In this document: piece by piece, positions 22,453 through 35,178 of the stretch
How positions within the stretch are numbered: the stretch's first letter is position 1
Layout: every line of letters begins with the position of its first letter
Source: Lamellibrachia columna
Taxonomy: Eukaryota > Annelida > Polychaeta > Sabellida > Siboglinidae
NCBI GenBank assembly: GCA_963662155.1
Contig: OY759263.1
Span: forward strand, 39,124,091-39,188,090
Direction of reading: 5' to 3'
Length of the DNA stretch: 64,000 nt
Program-made: the position numbers and the translations under genes
Notes under the pieces: generated by a model
What the model was told of the DNA's origin: nothing
Seen by the model: only the letters and a program-made list of their open reading frames with translations
Database searches by the model: none

Positions 22453-24056
22453 TCATTGTTTTTCATTCATTTATACTGACTTTTTCGAAAAGTTGTAACA
22501 ACACCTGTTTCCTTGGGGAGTACGAATAACGTAACTTACCAAATCCCCCATTTTACATTATATGTCTATGTTCCTATATATAATGTGTAACGATTTACAT
22601 TTTCCAAATTCTTTGTAAACTGTTTGTGTTACTGCGACACCATAGACGTATTCCAGAAATTTACACATTCCAGAATAAAAAAACATGCGTAGGCCGTGTC
22701 AATTTGAAACGCCTTTCCGCATCCTAACAAGAATACAATGGTAAATACATTACAAGAAAACATCAACAAAATGCACTTTTATTTAGTCGAGTTTAGTCTT
22801 ACAATGTATTAAAAGGCAATTTTTATCACTGACCGACGAACACATGTTTTATCCAACAAGCATTCAGTTTGCCAACTAATGTTTAGAATTAAAATTTAAA
22901 GTATTTCGGTGAGAAACAAGTAGGGCAATCAAACTAGACGCAACATGGTATGTTGATGGCGTTAACCACAGTAGTGATATATTATAATGTAACTGGTTGA
23001 AGACTGGTGCAAGCCCGTCTTGATACTTACTGGCTGGCATAGGCTGAGAACAGTATTCAGTATTATTACTATTTTAGCACAGGGCTGAGATCACATACTG
23101 TAAATACAACACAGGTCATAAGGTTGTGCATATCTTTCTAAATTATTTTATTTCAAACACTTCGTCAGGTTATTTTAAGATAGAGAAACGAATTTCGCAA
23201 AAACAATATAAGAAATTCGCATATGTCATGTACAGATAAAAAAAACATTATATAGCGCCCGACTATTTGAACGTAGTCAGCTGTCTCAACAATGCAAGAT
23301 GTCCATTAATAAGAAACGAAAAACAGCCACCAGCACCAGCCATATCTGAATGAGTTAAGTGGAAACACATGCTACAATAGAGAGGGTTTGTTCTCGTCTG
23401 GATCTATTCAAACGGACTATAGTGTGTGCACTGCGCATGAATTGTGTGCCACTCAAGTCGGTCTCGCCGCAACAAGTTCCCCATTTCGCTCGAGTTAGGC
23501 CTAGTCAACTCCCATTTGGCACTGCGTATTGACACCAAACATTCTCATGCTCCATGTTTGAGCCGGTGTTTGATTAAGTTACTGCATTGATTAAGCAACT
23601 GTAAAAATTAGACTAAAACAATTCAACAAAATACTTGAGGCTGTAAGATCGTATAGTTTGTCGCAACTTGTGCGTGCCAACATGCTCGAGACAAAAGACG
23701 GAACATGAGAATGCCAGCTCTCGCTGCATTCCGTTAACTGCACGTGGCAATTGCCAACTAATACGAGCCGATGGCCAGGCGGCAGCCAGAACGTACTCTG
23801 ATTAGACCTGTCACGCTCAATTTGGTCCGGAGCAAAAATCGGTCCGCGTGACTAGTTTTGGCAATCACAAATTATTGATCCCCCTTGAATAAAACGGCTT
23901 TAGTAAAACAGTTTTGGCTGCCAAAGGTAGTCCCTTGACTTTATATTCAGAAGGGCTTTTTTCAGAGCACTAAAACGAAACAGAGAAAGCACAAACATAA
24001 TGCATAATTACGAAGATTAACCTATAGATACTTACAATACATACAATTATTATATA
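22453..24056. other. No gene seen
   Basis: AT-rich sequence; no open frame with recognisable features. Confidence 0.45.
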
Positions 24057-24130
24057 CAGTCAAACCTGTTTTAAGCGAACGCTCAATGGAAGGTTGAACG
24101 TATGTGGTCTCTGAATACAGGTTGCATCTT
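24057..24130 (+). mobile_element. Tigger/pogo-like terminal end
   Basis: Starts CAGTCAAACCTGTTTTAAGC after TATATA. This is typical of pogo/Tigger family tips inserted at TA. The other end was not found. Confidence 0.4.
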
Positions 24131-24146
24131 AATAACGTGGTACTTC

Positions 24147-24149
<3 letters not shown>

Positions 24150-24196
<47 letters not shown>

Positions 24197-24206
24197 TGCG
24201 TGCGTT
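24150..24206. repeat. GT/GCGT microsatellite
   Basis: (GT)n followed by (GCGT)n. Confidence 0.95.
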
Positions 24207-24257
24207 CGTTCGTGAGTGCGTGCACAAATTCAAGAGACATTTCAGGGATGCTTTCCC

Positions 24258-24965
24258 GAGTGTGGAGGGTAGGGTGGGATAAGAAGCCCCCTTACATTTC
24301 CAAGGTTATACGTGCGTGATGCCTGTCTCTGATGGACGAATGCAATGCTGCCACCTAGTGACTACTCTGTCCGAATGCACACGCAGGCGAAAAACACGGT
24401 TGATAAAATATCTGCATTTTAAGTTTTCCTGCACGTTTGATGTAATATTTTTGTGTTTGTAATGTTTTATTGCAACATACGCTTAACGTCGTGCAATACG
24501 CTTAACGTCGTGCAAGTGCTGTTATATTTATCATCAGTGCATATAGCATCATTCATTGTTACAAAAGTGGGCGATAGTTAGTATTAGCGCGAGAATTTAC
24601 AGTTGTCCAGAAGAAGCCCCCTAGAAGCAAAAAAAATTACCACACAGCACACACAAGAAGCAGCCGTTGGACAGGTCGTACATCAAGTCTCTGAAGAGTG
24701 CGTGTAACGCAGCGGCTGACAGCTGGATGGTTGCCAACCCCGGAAAAAAGAATCACTGCTTACGACATGGCAGCGATACGCCACACAAGACAAAGCCGTG
24801 GCTGGCTTTCGTGCGTATGGACTTTGGCCATAAGATGCAGAAGCTTTAGTGATGAGGACTACTTTGCCTCTGCGGTTACTGATGAGGACGCCTTGCCGCC
24901 AACCGACGGCTCATCGACAGCCTTACCGCGACAAGCGACCATGCATGCTCTAACTACCGGCTCAA
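24258..24965 (+). pseudogene. Pogo-like DDE transposase, C-terminal remnant
   Basis: Plus-strand frames read RSYIKSLKSACNAAADSWMV and ANPGKK. A frame change near 24752 leads to ITAYDMAAI, and further on to FSDEDYFASAVTDEDALPPT. In pogo/Jerky-type transposases the order W-M-x-x-NPGK-x-x-T-x-YD, then FSDEDF...AVTD, is the C-terminal signature. The middle part with GFR..GIYP is degraded. The repeated AAGAAGCCCCCT motif at about 24282 and 24614 may mark element sequence; the remnant protein itself is about 24664-24960. Confidence 0.65.
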
Positions 24966-25332
24966 AGCGATCATGCACGCTTTAAATGCCAGCTCAAGAC
25001 GACCATGTAAACTCTAACTGCTAGCTCAAGACGACCATGCACGCTCTAACTGCCAACACAAGGCAACGATTCACGCATACGCTGCATAAAATGTGCTAAA
25101 TTTAGCTTTGCGATGTCGACGTAAACGTCCTGAAAGGACGTTCTGCTTCAGTGCACAGCGACGTCATAAGAGCACGTCTTGCTTCAGTGCCCTGCGTGAC
25201 CCAGCTGCCACTAAGAAGCCACAAACATGGCCGACGTAGAACCGTCGTAGATTCGTTATTGACGACCGATGTTTTTTCTTACGCAGTTCGTCGACGGTTC
25301 GTGAGAGTTGGACGCATAGTACACGAGGAAGG

Positions 25333-28300
25333 ATGGCTAGCGGCACGGAGACTGGTGTGGCACAGCATGACGAGAGAGATGCGGACCTCTTGCTCCACCT
25401 TGTCGCAAGAAATCAAGTACGCGAGGTGGAGGCGTGTCTCGGTAATGGGGCCCAGTGGCGCGATGTCATTAGGTACGAGGTATCACTTGTAGGCAACGGC
25501 AATGGTCGCTTGGATGAGACGCTAGTTGTGAAACTGATGTCGTGTGAGGTGACTAATATAACTGCCTTCCACCTGGCGGCGCTGCTTGGGTTGACGGATA
25601 TCATCGTTTCTTTCATCGACCATGATGTGCCTGTTGACTTCCCCTTGCAGGTTCGTGTGTCATTCAGAGTTTTTCAGGGTCAGTTTCACTATCTCATTTT
25701 TGTTGTTAAATAATGAACACATGTAGACCCCCAAATTAAGTTAACTGTATCAAATGCTTAGGAATTTCCTAGTTAGATGGGAATGTGACGTAAGCCATAT
25801 TAAAGGGAACTCCAGTGAAGGGATTCAGTACATACATTAATCAACAAAATTAGAAAATTTAATATTTTCAAATATGAATGTTTAATATAAAAGTATTTAC
25901 TCGTGTTATTGTATAAAAGCCTAGGAACAGGCGTCCGTCCTCATTGTTTTGAGAAAGGGGATTCGAGCTTACGCAATCAGCTGGCATTTCTGGGATACAT
26001 TCTGAAGAATGTTACAGTTCAAACAAATTCTCTCATAAAAGAAGGTTCGTTCGAACCCCCGAAACCCTTGAGGACGGACTTACCCTCTTAAATATATACG
26101 TTATGATACACGCATCCACGCACGCACCCACGCACGCACGCACGCACACACAATGTATATTCAATTGTTATTAATGTCACGTCATATATGTCACTGTTGG
26201 TGACAGCATTTCATACGGCACGCGGCGCATTCCAAAATTCAAAAATCACTTGAATGAGATTATGAGCAATTAATTCAGTAGAGTGAATGATGCATACCGT
26301 TTGAATATTCATTGAGAGTTCCGTAGCCAAGGGGTCAATGTGACGGCCCCGCCTGTAGGGCAAACATCAACGTGAAGTCTAGTGGCGTGCCACCCGTAGA
26401 AAACGACGTAACATGCGACCAATCTCACGGTGTAATCTGCTACCAGTCCCACAACAGGCTGTTACCTGTCTATTAATGTAAACACGTTCCCACTTACAGA
26501 TATATATGAGTACAGATATTTGTACATAAAAAACGAGGCATAACAAATACATCCATTTCATAACGTAATCTGATCATGTAACACAATCATAGACGTTACC
26601 GTATGCGATTTGTATTATTTTTTAATTGACAGACTTCCGGCAGCACGGCGATACATCTAGCGAGCTTCGCTGGAAACACCGACATGCTGAACTTACTGTT
26701 GGATGTCTACAAGGCTGACGTGAACATCACCGACAGGTGGGTGGGGCACAGGTCGTTACATCGCGGATAGGTAGGTGGGGCACATGTCGTTACATCGCGG
26801 ATAGGTAGGTGGGGCACATGTCGTTACATCGCGGATAGGTAGGTGGGGCACAGGTCGTTACATCGCGGATAGGTAGGTGGGCCACAGGTCGTTACATCGC
26901 GGATAGGTAGGTGGGGCACAGGTCGTTACATCGTGGATAGGTAGGTGGGGCACATGTCGTTACATCGCGGATAGGTAGGTGGGGCACATGTCGTTACATC
27001 GCGGATAGGTAGGTGGGGCACATGTCGTTACATCGCGGATAGGTAGGTGGGGCACATGTCGTTACATCGCGGATAGGTAGGTGGGGCACAGGTCGTTACA
27101 TCGCGGATAGGTAGGTGGGGGCACAGGTTGTTACGTTACTGATAGGTAGGTGGAGGCACATGCTGTTACAACGTGCTATTACAACATCACTGATAATTGG
27201 GAGGACAAGCCGTTACATTACGGATAGGTAGGTGTAGGCACATAACGTTACATTATGGATAGGTAGGTGTAGGCATATAACGTTACATTACGGATAGGTA
27301 GGTGTAGGCACATAACGTTACATTATGGATAGGTAGGTGGAGGCATGCGCCACTACAACATCACTGATAGATGGGTGGGGCACGTGCCATTACAACACCA
27401 ATGGTAGGTAAGTGGGGGCACAGGCTGTTACAGCAACACTGATATCTATGTGAGGGTACAAGCCATCACAACATCACTGATAGGTGGGTGGGGGCACATA
27501 TCGTTACAGCACTGATGGGTAGGTGGAGGTACGGGCCACTACATCTCAGGTAGATGGGTGGGGCACATGCTATTACAACATCGCTGGTAGGTAGGCGGGG
27601 GTATTGGCCGTTACAGCATCACTGGTGGGTAGGTCGGACGCAGGCCATTACATCATTACCAATATGTTTGTGGGGCCACAGGTCGTTACAACATCACTGA
27701 TAGGTAGTTGGGGGTTCAGGCCGTTGCAACATCACTAACATGTAGGTGATGGTACAGGCCATTAGAACATCACTGACAGGTAGGTAGGGGCACAGGCCGT
27801 TACAGCATCACTGGTAGGTAGATGGGGTACAGGCCATTAATCATCGCTGGTAGGTAGGTGGGGGTACAGGTCATTACAACATCACTGATGGGTAGGTGGA
27901 GGCATAGGCCATTACAACATCATTGATAGGTAGTTTGGGGCACGTGCTGCTAAAACATCACTGATAGGTTGGTGGGGCACATGGCATTACAACATCACTA
28001 ATTGGTAGGTGGGGCACATGTTGTTACAACATCACATATATGTAGGTGGGGGTACATGTCGTTACATCATCACTGATATGTAGGTGGGGGTTCAGGCCAT
28101 TACAACATCTCTGATTGGTGGGCGGAATCACAGGCCGTCACTTACATCACTGATTGGTAGGTGTGGGCACAGACCGTTACAACATCGCAATTACGTAGAC
28201 GAGGACATCGGCCGTTACAACATCACTGATATGTAGGTGAGGGTACAGGTCATTACAACATCACGGATATGTAGGTGGGGACACAGGTCATTACAACGTC

Positions 28301-29397
28301 ACTGATATGTAGGTGGGGGCACAGGTCATTACAACATCACTGATAGGAAGGTGGGGGCACATGTCATTACAACATCACTGATAGGAAGGTGGGGCACATG
28401 TCATTACAACACCACTGATATGTAGGCGGGGGCACATGTCATTACAACATCACTGATAGGTAGGTGGGGGCAAATGCCATTACAATATCACTGATAGGAA
28501 GGTGGGGGCACATGTCATTACAACATCACTGATAGGTAGGTGTGGGGCACATGTCATTACAACATCACTGATAGGAAGGTGGGGGCACATGTCATTACAA
28601 CATCACCGATAGGTAGGTGGGGGCACATGTCATTACAACATCACCGATAGGTAGGTGGGGGCACATGTCATTACACCACGGGTAGGTAGGTGGAGGCAAA
28701 CGCCGTTACAACATCAATGATTGGTAGGAGAGGGCACATGTTGTTACAACATCACATATAGGGAGGTGAGTGTACATGCTGTTACTACGTCACATATAGG
28801 TAGTTGGGGGCACAAGCCGTTACAATACAACTGATATGTAGGTGAGAGTACAGGCCATTAGAACTTCACTGATAGGTACGTGGGAGCACAGGTCGTTTCA
28901 ACATCACTGATAGGTAGTTTGGGGCACATGCCATTACAACATCACTAATTGGTAGGTGGGGCACATGTTGTTACAATATCACAGATAGTTAGGTGGGGGT
29001 ACATGCCGTTACAACATCACTGATATGTAGGTGGGGGTTCAGACCATTACAACATCTCTGGTAGGTGGGCGGGATCAGAAGCCGTTACATCACTGCTTGG
29101 TAGGTGGGGGCATAGGCCTTTACAACATCACTGGTAGATAGGAGGTGCACATGCCATTACACCATCACCGATAGTTAGATGGGTGCACATGTCGTTACAA
29201 CATCACTGATAGGTAGGTGGGTGCATATGCCGTTACATCAATGGTAGGTAAGTGGGGGCACAGGCCGTTACAGCATCACAGGTAGGTAGGTGGGGGCACA
29301 GGCCGTTACAATATCACATATAGGTAGGTGGGGGCACAGGCCGTTACAGCATCACATATAGGTAGGTGGGGGCACAGGCCGTTACAACATCACTGGT

Positions 29398-29429
<32 letters not shown>

Positions 29430-31324
29430 GTAAATTAGGTGGGACGACAAAAAGCTTGTCTATTTTACTACCGTAAACCGTACGATTTGGACTAAAGGCG
29501 TGTACTTGCATGTCGTGTCGTTACACGTCTGTTTGTCTTGTAGGTACGGCTGGACATCGCTGCACTACGCCGCCACGCAGGGCCATCTCGCCGCCGTGCA
29601 AATATTAGTGTCGGTCGGTATTGACATGTCGGCCAGAGACCACGACGGCACTACTGCCGCCTTCCGTGCTCAAATCAATGGCCACAATGACGTAACTGAC
29701 TACCTGCGCTCACTCGGGTGTTCTGATGAAATGTTTGAACTCGTGGATGCTGCGCGACAACCACCAATATATAGTCAACCGAACAAGGCAAAGAAAACCA
29801 CGAACCAGAACAAAACTAAACCTTCTAAAGAGCCGAACTACGTAGATGTCGATTTTAGTGAAATCACTACATCATCGCTGACATCAGTGCCAACAACGGT
29901 AACCAGACATCAGTCGTCAGCTTCCGAACGGCCCGTGTCTGGGCTTGGTGAGCTGCTAGCCAGGCCGGTCAGTCGCAGCCAGACACTTCCGCTCCGCATA
30001 CACGGTAGTGGTGTTGGTACAAGACGCAGCGTTGTTCGGCGAGTCATACGCCAAGAACTTGAGGCAGCCTTCAGCTCTCCGTATGAAGAGCCGGTGAAAC
30101 ATCCAGATGTTACGCCGGAGTTGTTCTCTGCTTGCACCACGGGACCGTCGTTAGAAGAGCTGCGTGGACTGATGCGTCAGGAGATTGAGAAGTACAAGAA
30201 CGAAATTCTTCCGCTGGCCGCTGCACCAGGACCTGTCGACCATACGTACGCGTCGGTTGAAGAAGATCCATATTCAACACTGGAAGAACTTGTAAACGAT
30301 ATGCCAGCAGCACCCGCTCCTGAGCCGCCGAGAAAAGTGCCGCCACTACCTCCTCGTAACCAACACATGGTGCACGCTGGCATCCCCACCGACATACCAG
30401 TCGAGGAGGACGAAGATGAACCGGATGTAACACGGACATTGAACCTAAAGAGCAGTGCCTCAACAAATGCAGGACTCAGGTTTGTAGAAATGAGTCTGAC
30501 AAACTTCTACTTACTTCAACTGTATAAAAGACAGTTCTGCCACCACGCATACTCAATGTCTACACATGACAGCGTTGGCTTTCGGTACATCATATTAATA
30601 CTACATGTGTACTGCTTTAGTAAAAGTGGTCGTTACTGGTACTCGTTGGTACTAGAACCTGTATTAGTTACTGATATTCATATCAGATTCAATACTATTG
30701 GTTGAGTGAGGTTTACAAATGGGTAATGTCTTATGAATCCCATCGTACATTCCACCTATTACCTAAAATATCAGAACACCTGTTATATTACCAAACACTT
30801 GCAAGTCGTCTTGCAGCTGAGCGAGTAACTATGTACAGTGGACTCCGTTTAATAGTCACATCAGACTAGAGCACTATGATTATTTTAAGTGGCTGGTTCA
30901 CTTAAGCGGCGCATAATACAGCATGAACACGGAATGAACATGAACATGAACACGGAATGATTCCAGTCTAACTATTTAATTATACTAAGCGGCTGATGCT
31001 GTTATACGTGATTCTGTATTGCTGTTTACTTTTTTCAGCGAGTGTCTACCGAAGGTGGCGCCACTGCTCGGTGACAAATGGAAGCAGCTTGCCCGGGCCT
31101 TGCCCATCGAGCGGAGCACATCTCGAGTTGAACAAAGAATCAGGGCTATTGAAGCGCGTCATCCGGGGGACCAGACGACGCAAGCAGCGATGGCACTCGC
31201 CGAGTGGCGTATCAACCAGAGGCAAGACGCCGTCGTCGACACACTTGTCGCCGCCCTGCGTAAATGTAATATGCACAGTCTGATTGGCGAGGTTGAGTCA
31301 ATCACGCAGGAGTTCGCCGCCTGA
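25333..31324 (+). CDS. Ankyrin-repeat and death-domain protein, four exons, ~547 aa
   Basis: Exons: 25333-25650, 26633-26736, 29544-30479, 31039-31324. All borders are GT-AG with matching phases and the sum is 1644 nt (547 codons plus TGA). The start ATG at 25333 has a good context (AGGATGG); earlier exons cannot be excluded. About four ankyrin repeats span exons 1-3 (ITAFHLAALLGLTDIIVSFI; STAIHLASFAGNTDMLNLLL; GWTSLHYAATQGHLAAVQIL; DGTTAAFRAQINGHNDVTDY). A long polar linker has a proline motif (PPRKVPPLPPRN) able to bind SH3 domains. Exon 4 encodes a death-fold helix bundle: LGDKWKQLARALPI, RVEQRIRAIEARHP, LAEWRINQRQDAVVDTLVAA. Death domains dimerise with other death domains in apoptosis and innate signalling, so it is probably a cytosolic adaptor; the pathway is inferred. 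Reading on past exon 3 gives only an artefactual tail. Confidence 0.85.
26108..26151. repeat. (CACG)n microsatellite in intron 1
   Basis: CACGCACG repeats ending in CACACA, inside the 982-bp first intron of the ankyrin-death gene. Confidence 0.9.
26737..29430 (+). repeat. Minisatellite filling intron 2, derived from the exon 2/intron 2 border (~65-70 copies)
   Basis: The array starts at the donor of exon 2. The true border reads AACATCACCGACAG|GTGGGTGGGGCAC. A typical distal unit reads AACATCACTGATAG|GTAGGTGGGGGCAC, so each unit carries a copy of the exon's last bases plus a near-consensus 5' splice site. Units of 34 bp (26740-27130, very uniform) give way to 38-bp and variable units up to about 29395, which then run into (GCAC)n to about 29430. 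Only the extreme 3' end of the 2.8-kb intron is unique. Confidence 0.9.
30836..30915 (+). mobile_element. Pogo/Tigger-like terminal end in intron 3
   Basis: After GTA the sequence CAGTGGACTCCGTTTAATAG, then further GGCTGGTTCACTTAAGCGGC, resembles Tigger-type tips. The second end was not seen. Confidence 0.35.
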
Positions 31325-32156
31325 TCTCACCATCACTTGTTCCGTTGCAATATACGACGCTGTTGTCGCATACGAAATTATAATTCACACAGAAACACTT
31401 CACAAATGACAGTTTGAATCATCCCCAGGAAGACGTTACGTGAGCTCCTGTCGACTTAGGCAAAGTCAATCGCCATACAATTTCTGGCGGTTGCTGTTGT
31501 ATAGGCAAAGGACCCGCAATATATGGTCATGCTAAGAATTGCCGTCTGCTGGCCATAGAGTAACATCACTAATCATCCCCCTATAAACTACTAACTTACT
31601 AACGGGTGTTTTATTTATGTATGTGCTGCTGACCCACTGTGGCCTCATTCTACACGAAATTGCGTTAGACCATGTGACCCAAAGGCAACATCACGTCCAC
31701 AATATGGCGGTTATTTAAGTATTTTTTTCTATGTGACCGATAGATATACTCATAAATAATTATTTTGAGCACATTTCTTCTGTTTCTTGACGCCCAAGTG
31801 TTGGTTGTATGTCACGGAATACACACGTGAAACGGTTAGTGCGTATCGGTTTTAAAACTTAAGTTATTAATTCCGTAGCCATTTGGCTACGGAAAGCCCA
31901 AATCCGCGCTTACGATTCTTAGGCCTGGACCTCCGCCCCAAAGCGCCAAAAGCGGGGCGGACGATTCTGCCTACTGTCGACTAACTCCAACATCCGTAAT
32001 GTATTGTGTAATATATTTTACACACTCTGCTGGTTTATCTTGTATGACAATGTTGACTCTTGTTATTATTACGCATTGTATGCTACGTGGAATGAAACGA
32101 TAGTAACTTCATTTGTGTTGGGTGTGTCGTCTGCTATCGTCGATACTATCTAGCTA

Positions 32157-32229
<73 letters not shown>

Positions 32230-34059
32230 TGCGTGCGTGAGTGCGTGCGTGCGTGCGTGCGTGCGTAGGCGGTATCAGGGACTAGCACATGAATACGAGT
32301 CCACTGGCAGCATAACGTCAGTTGTGGTATATGGGCCTAATTGTGATGTACAACATGGCCACACTTCCGTTTCCTCCCGGCATGCATTTCCGTTTCCAAT
32401 AATTTTGGGTCATATCCATTCATGTGGGGGGTCATATCTGGTCAGTCGGGGTCATATTCGGCACAACCACTAACTTTAGGGTCATATCCTGTATTACGAT
32501 GTCCGGTGGGACATAGGGGCGGCCATTTCGAGGGGACTGAGACTAACTGAATGGGTGTGTACGCGTGTGCGTGTGCGATCGTTGAACACGTCACCGCGAA
32601 ACGTCTGCCCTTTATGACGTCTTTTCGCTACACTGACCGGTCGTGTCTCAACAGCGCGTTTTATACGTCAATTCCACCATGTCCATAGTGGAGAACGCAT
32701 AGTGGACACGGCCGGGACAATGCATTATGTCCGGAGTCCGTTATGGAGAATTAGATTAAGTGGACACTCACTAGGTGGTGCCATAATAATTTGTTACGGT
32801 CGCTAGTTGGTACTGTTGTGAATGGTATAAAGCTACGGCTAATAAAACAATACATGTATATACAATATATGTGGACCATAAACATAATTGGTGATGATCT
32901 CATTAATCACACAGCGTTAGTGCATTCCACTGCATGGAAATCAGGTTGCGTATGGTGCCCGTGATCGGTTCCATGAAATCACTGTTTCTTTGACCCGTCT
33001 ACGAACAAACGATTAAACCGCCTACGGCGCCTAGTGTTGTAATTGAAACGAATTGTACACGGTCCATTGCAGTCGGGCGGATAGTAACATTGACGAATTT
33101 CTACTTGTTCATTCACTTTGGTTAGAGCTTGGCTTCTGTAAGAAAGGCGAGCTGAAACGGCTTTGATGTCCAAGAGAAGCAAAGGTGTGAAACTGTACAC
33201 AGCTGGTGGTGGCCTATCCTAGGGCTAGGCAATAGGCTCGCCTTATTTAGAGCACATTTATTATACTCCTTAACTACATTATGCAGATGGTATGGCACAG
33301 AATACATACTTAGTGAGTTAGTGGGTATAAGTTAGTGGGTATAAGCAGTGACTCAGCTAGATTAACTTGCGGGATTGTCAATGCAATTTGATCTGTCCGC
33401 AAGCGACAGGGTGAATATGAATTTTTGGGTCTAAATTCACTATCAGTTGTCCATTTTAGCCAGGTGGCCGCTATGGGCAGCTAGCGGACAGTGCAAACTA
33501 ATAGCGAGTAATTCTGGATTTTCAAGTGTCCGTTATGGACATTTGTTCGTTATGTTCAGGCGTCCGCCAAGGCAGGCTTTACTGTATGTCTCACAGACAC
33601 GTGATAAATGTAGTGTCGGGCTTCATGTGCGTGCTGATTTTCTGAGTGATTTCGCTCTAACTCAGTTTCACTTTTGTTGTACTCGACGAAAAACGTATCA
33701 ACTCTGCGTTGGTTACTCGGACCAGCGTAATGGCCGGCTATCATAATAATCGCTGGGAATGTGAATTATTTTCGAATTGTGATCGTCTCCCCGCCCGATC
33801 TCCACCAACCATCGGCACGTTTCACTAACGGGTTGGGCAGCAGGTAACCCAGCAAAGTACTCAACAGAGCCGTCCACACATTATAGTTACTGTGACCGCT
33901 CCTCAGATTGTAAATGCTGACCACGATGATTGTGTACAAGTAGAGACAGGAACACTATTTCTGCCTTGGGGCAATTGGTGCCAAAGAGATGCCACGTGAC
34001 CGAATGATGGCAACGTCATCGTCGCTGCGACTCGCGTCCGTCGCGACTTCCTCGGTGGT
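31325..34059. other. Intergenic; no gene seen, possible pogo-like MITE traces
   Basis: 3' side of the ankyrin-death gene. It has a hairpin near 31872 (TTCCGTAGCC/GGCTACGGAA). Several GTCC(G/A)TTATGGAC-type motifs occur between 32680 and 33540. A tip GGCAGGCTTTACTGTA near 33575 looks like the inverted end of a Tigger-type element. No intact element boundaries. Confidence 0.4.
32158..32270. repeat. GT/GCGT microsatellite
   Basis: About 26 GT units followed by GCGT units. Confidence 0.97.
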
Positions 34060-34139
34060 ACGGGACACCGCTATTGCCTTGTCCGTCATCGTCCGAATGA
34101 TTACTCGACCAGCGTGTAACTATCCTTCATACTGGACGA

Positions 34140-35170
34140 GCGCCAGCTGTTGAACGATGCAGGGTAGCCGTACCATTTCACCAATGCCTCTTTTCGCTTT
34201 CCCTCCTTCCGCCGCTGCAGAACCAATTCGACGCGGTACAGTTTATCCTTCGGTAACTATTCTTTCTGTAGTTCCGGTTCATAGAAGATTCCAAACAGCA
34301 TATCTCCGAGGTCGTCGACCGACGGGCGGATCGGAGGGTTGCGTGTTTCGAATCGTGAAGAGCTCTTCGCATTCGCCATGTAACCTAAGTACTACATAAG
34401 TATTACACTTCTGCTTCCTCCATTTTCACTTGAATATAATATTATTATATTCTGTACTATTATTGTATCATTCTTGTAGTGGTGGAATTCAATTCAATTC
34501 AAAATTCAATTCAAATTCAACCTTTCTTGAACTGCCGCTTCACTTTGCTGGTTCGTTCGCGATCTCCGACTCGGAACTTCGGTACGCCAGTACAGTCGTG
34601 GCCGTACAAGCGCTGCCACACCGTACACAGTCCTGTAGCGTATGGATGTACCTCACCGTCTAATTTTTCGTAGAGTATCTCCACATGCGCGTCTTCAGCG
34701 TACGATTAAAACTTTCGACGATAGTCGTCTTGATTTCCACGTTGCGAGAAATTATGGATACCATGCTCCATCAACAAACTCTTAACGGAACGATTCAGAA
34801 AAAAACACGTCCTTTGTAGGTTTGCAAAATCATTGGCGCGATGTCGGCCAACAGCTCTTTAAACGCTTGTTTCAGGTTCCACATGTCGACGAGATCAGCC
34901 TGTAACTGAATCTAGTTTTCATTGGTTGATGAAGGGTGTACGCGTCCTTTCCGACAACCATTGCTGAAGGCTTTCGCTGGTGCGCACGTGACGCGTCGCA
35001 ATGCGTCGACCCCGCCGAAGCTCCCGACGCGTTTCGGGTCGAAGTAGCTATGTCTCAGTAACTAAGATTCGTCGACTCGGCGTCCCATCACGTCGTGTCG
35101 TTGCGTCCACCCACGAACCAGGTCAATAGGTAAGGCGAACTAAGGTAATGTCTAGCGACGAGCGCGGTGA
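34140..35170 (-). pseudogene. Polinton integrase with C-terminal chromodomain
   Basis: Minus-strand frames show the integrase core pieces. The first catalytic Asp lies in LQADLVDM. The second site appears as LQTYKG, where the Asp of the usual TDxG is replaced. The third, Glu-bearing region is ESFNRTLKTRMWRY. Next come WQRLYGHDCTGVPKFRVGD and KVKRQFKKG, then a chromodomain (LYRVELVLQRRRKGKREKAL, VKWYGYPASFNSW) that would bind modified histone tails. Part of the catalytic core is deleted and several stops and frame changes occur. Lies just below the hAT insertion. Confidence 0.75.
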
Positions 35171-35178
35171 TTTACAGT

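Noticed and set aside
30480..30705. Continuation of the ankyrin frame past exon 3
   Set aside because: The exon ends at a GT donor in matching phase with exon 4, which supplies the death domain; the read-through has no features.
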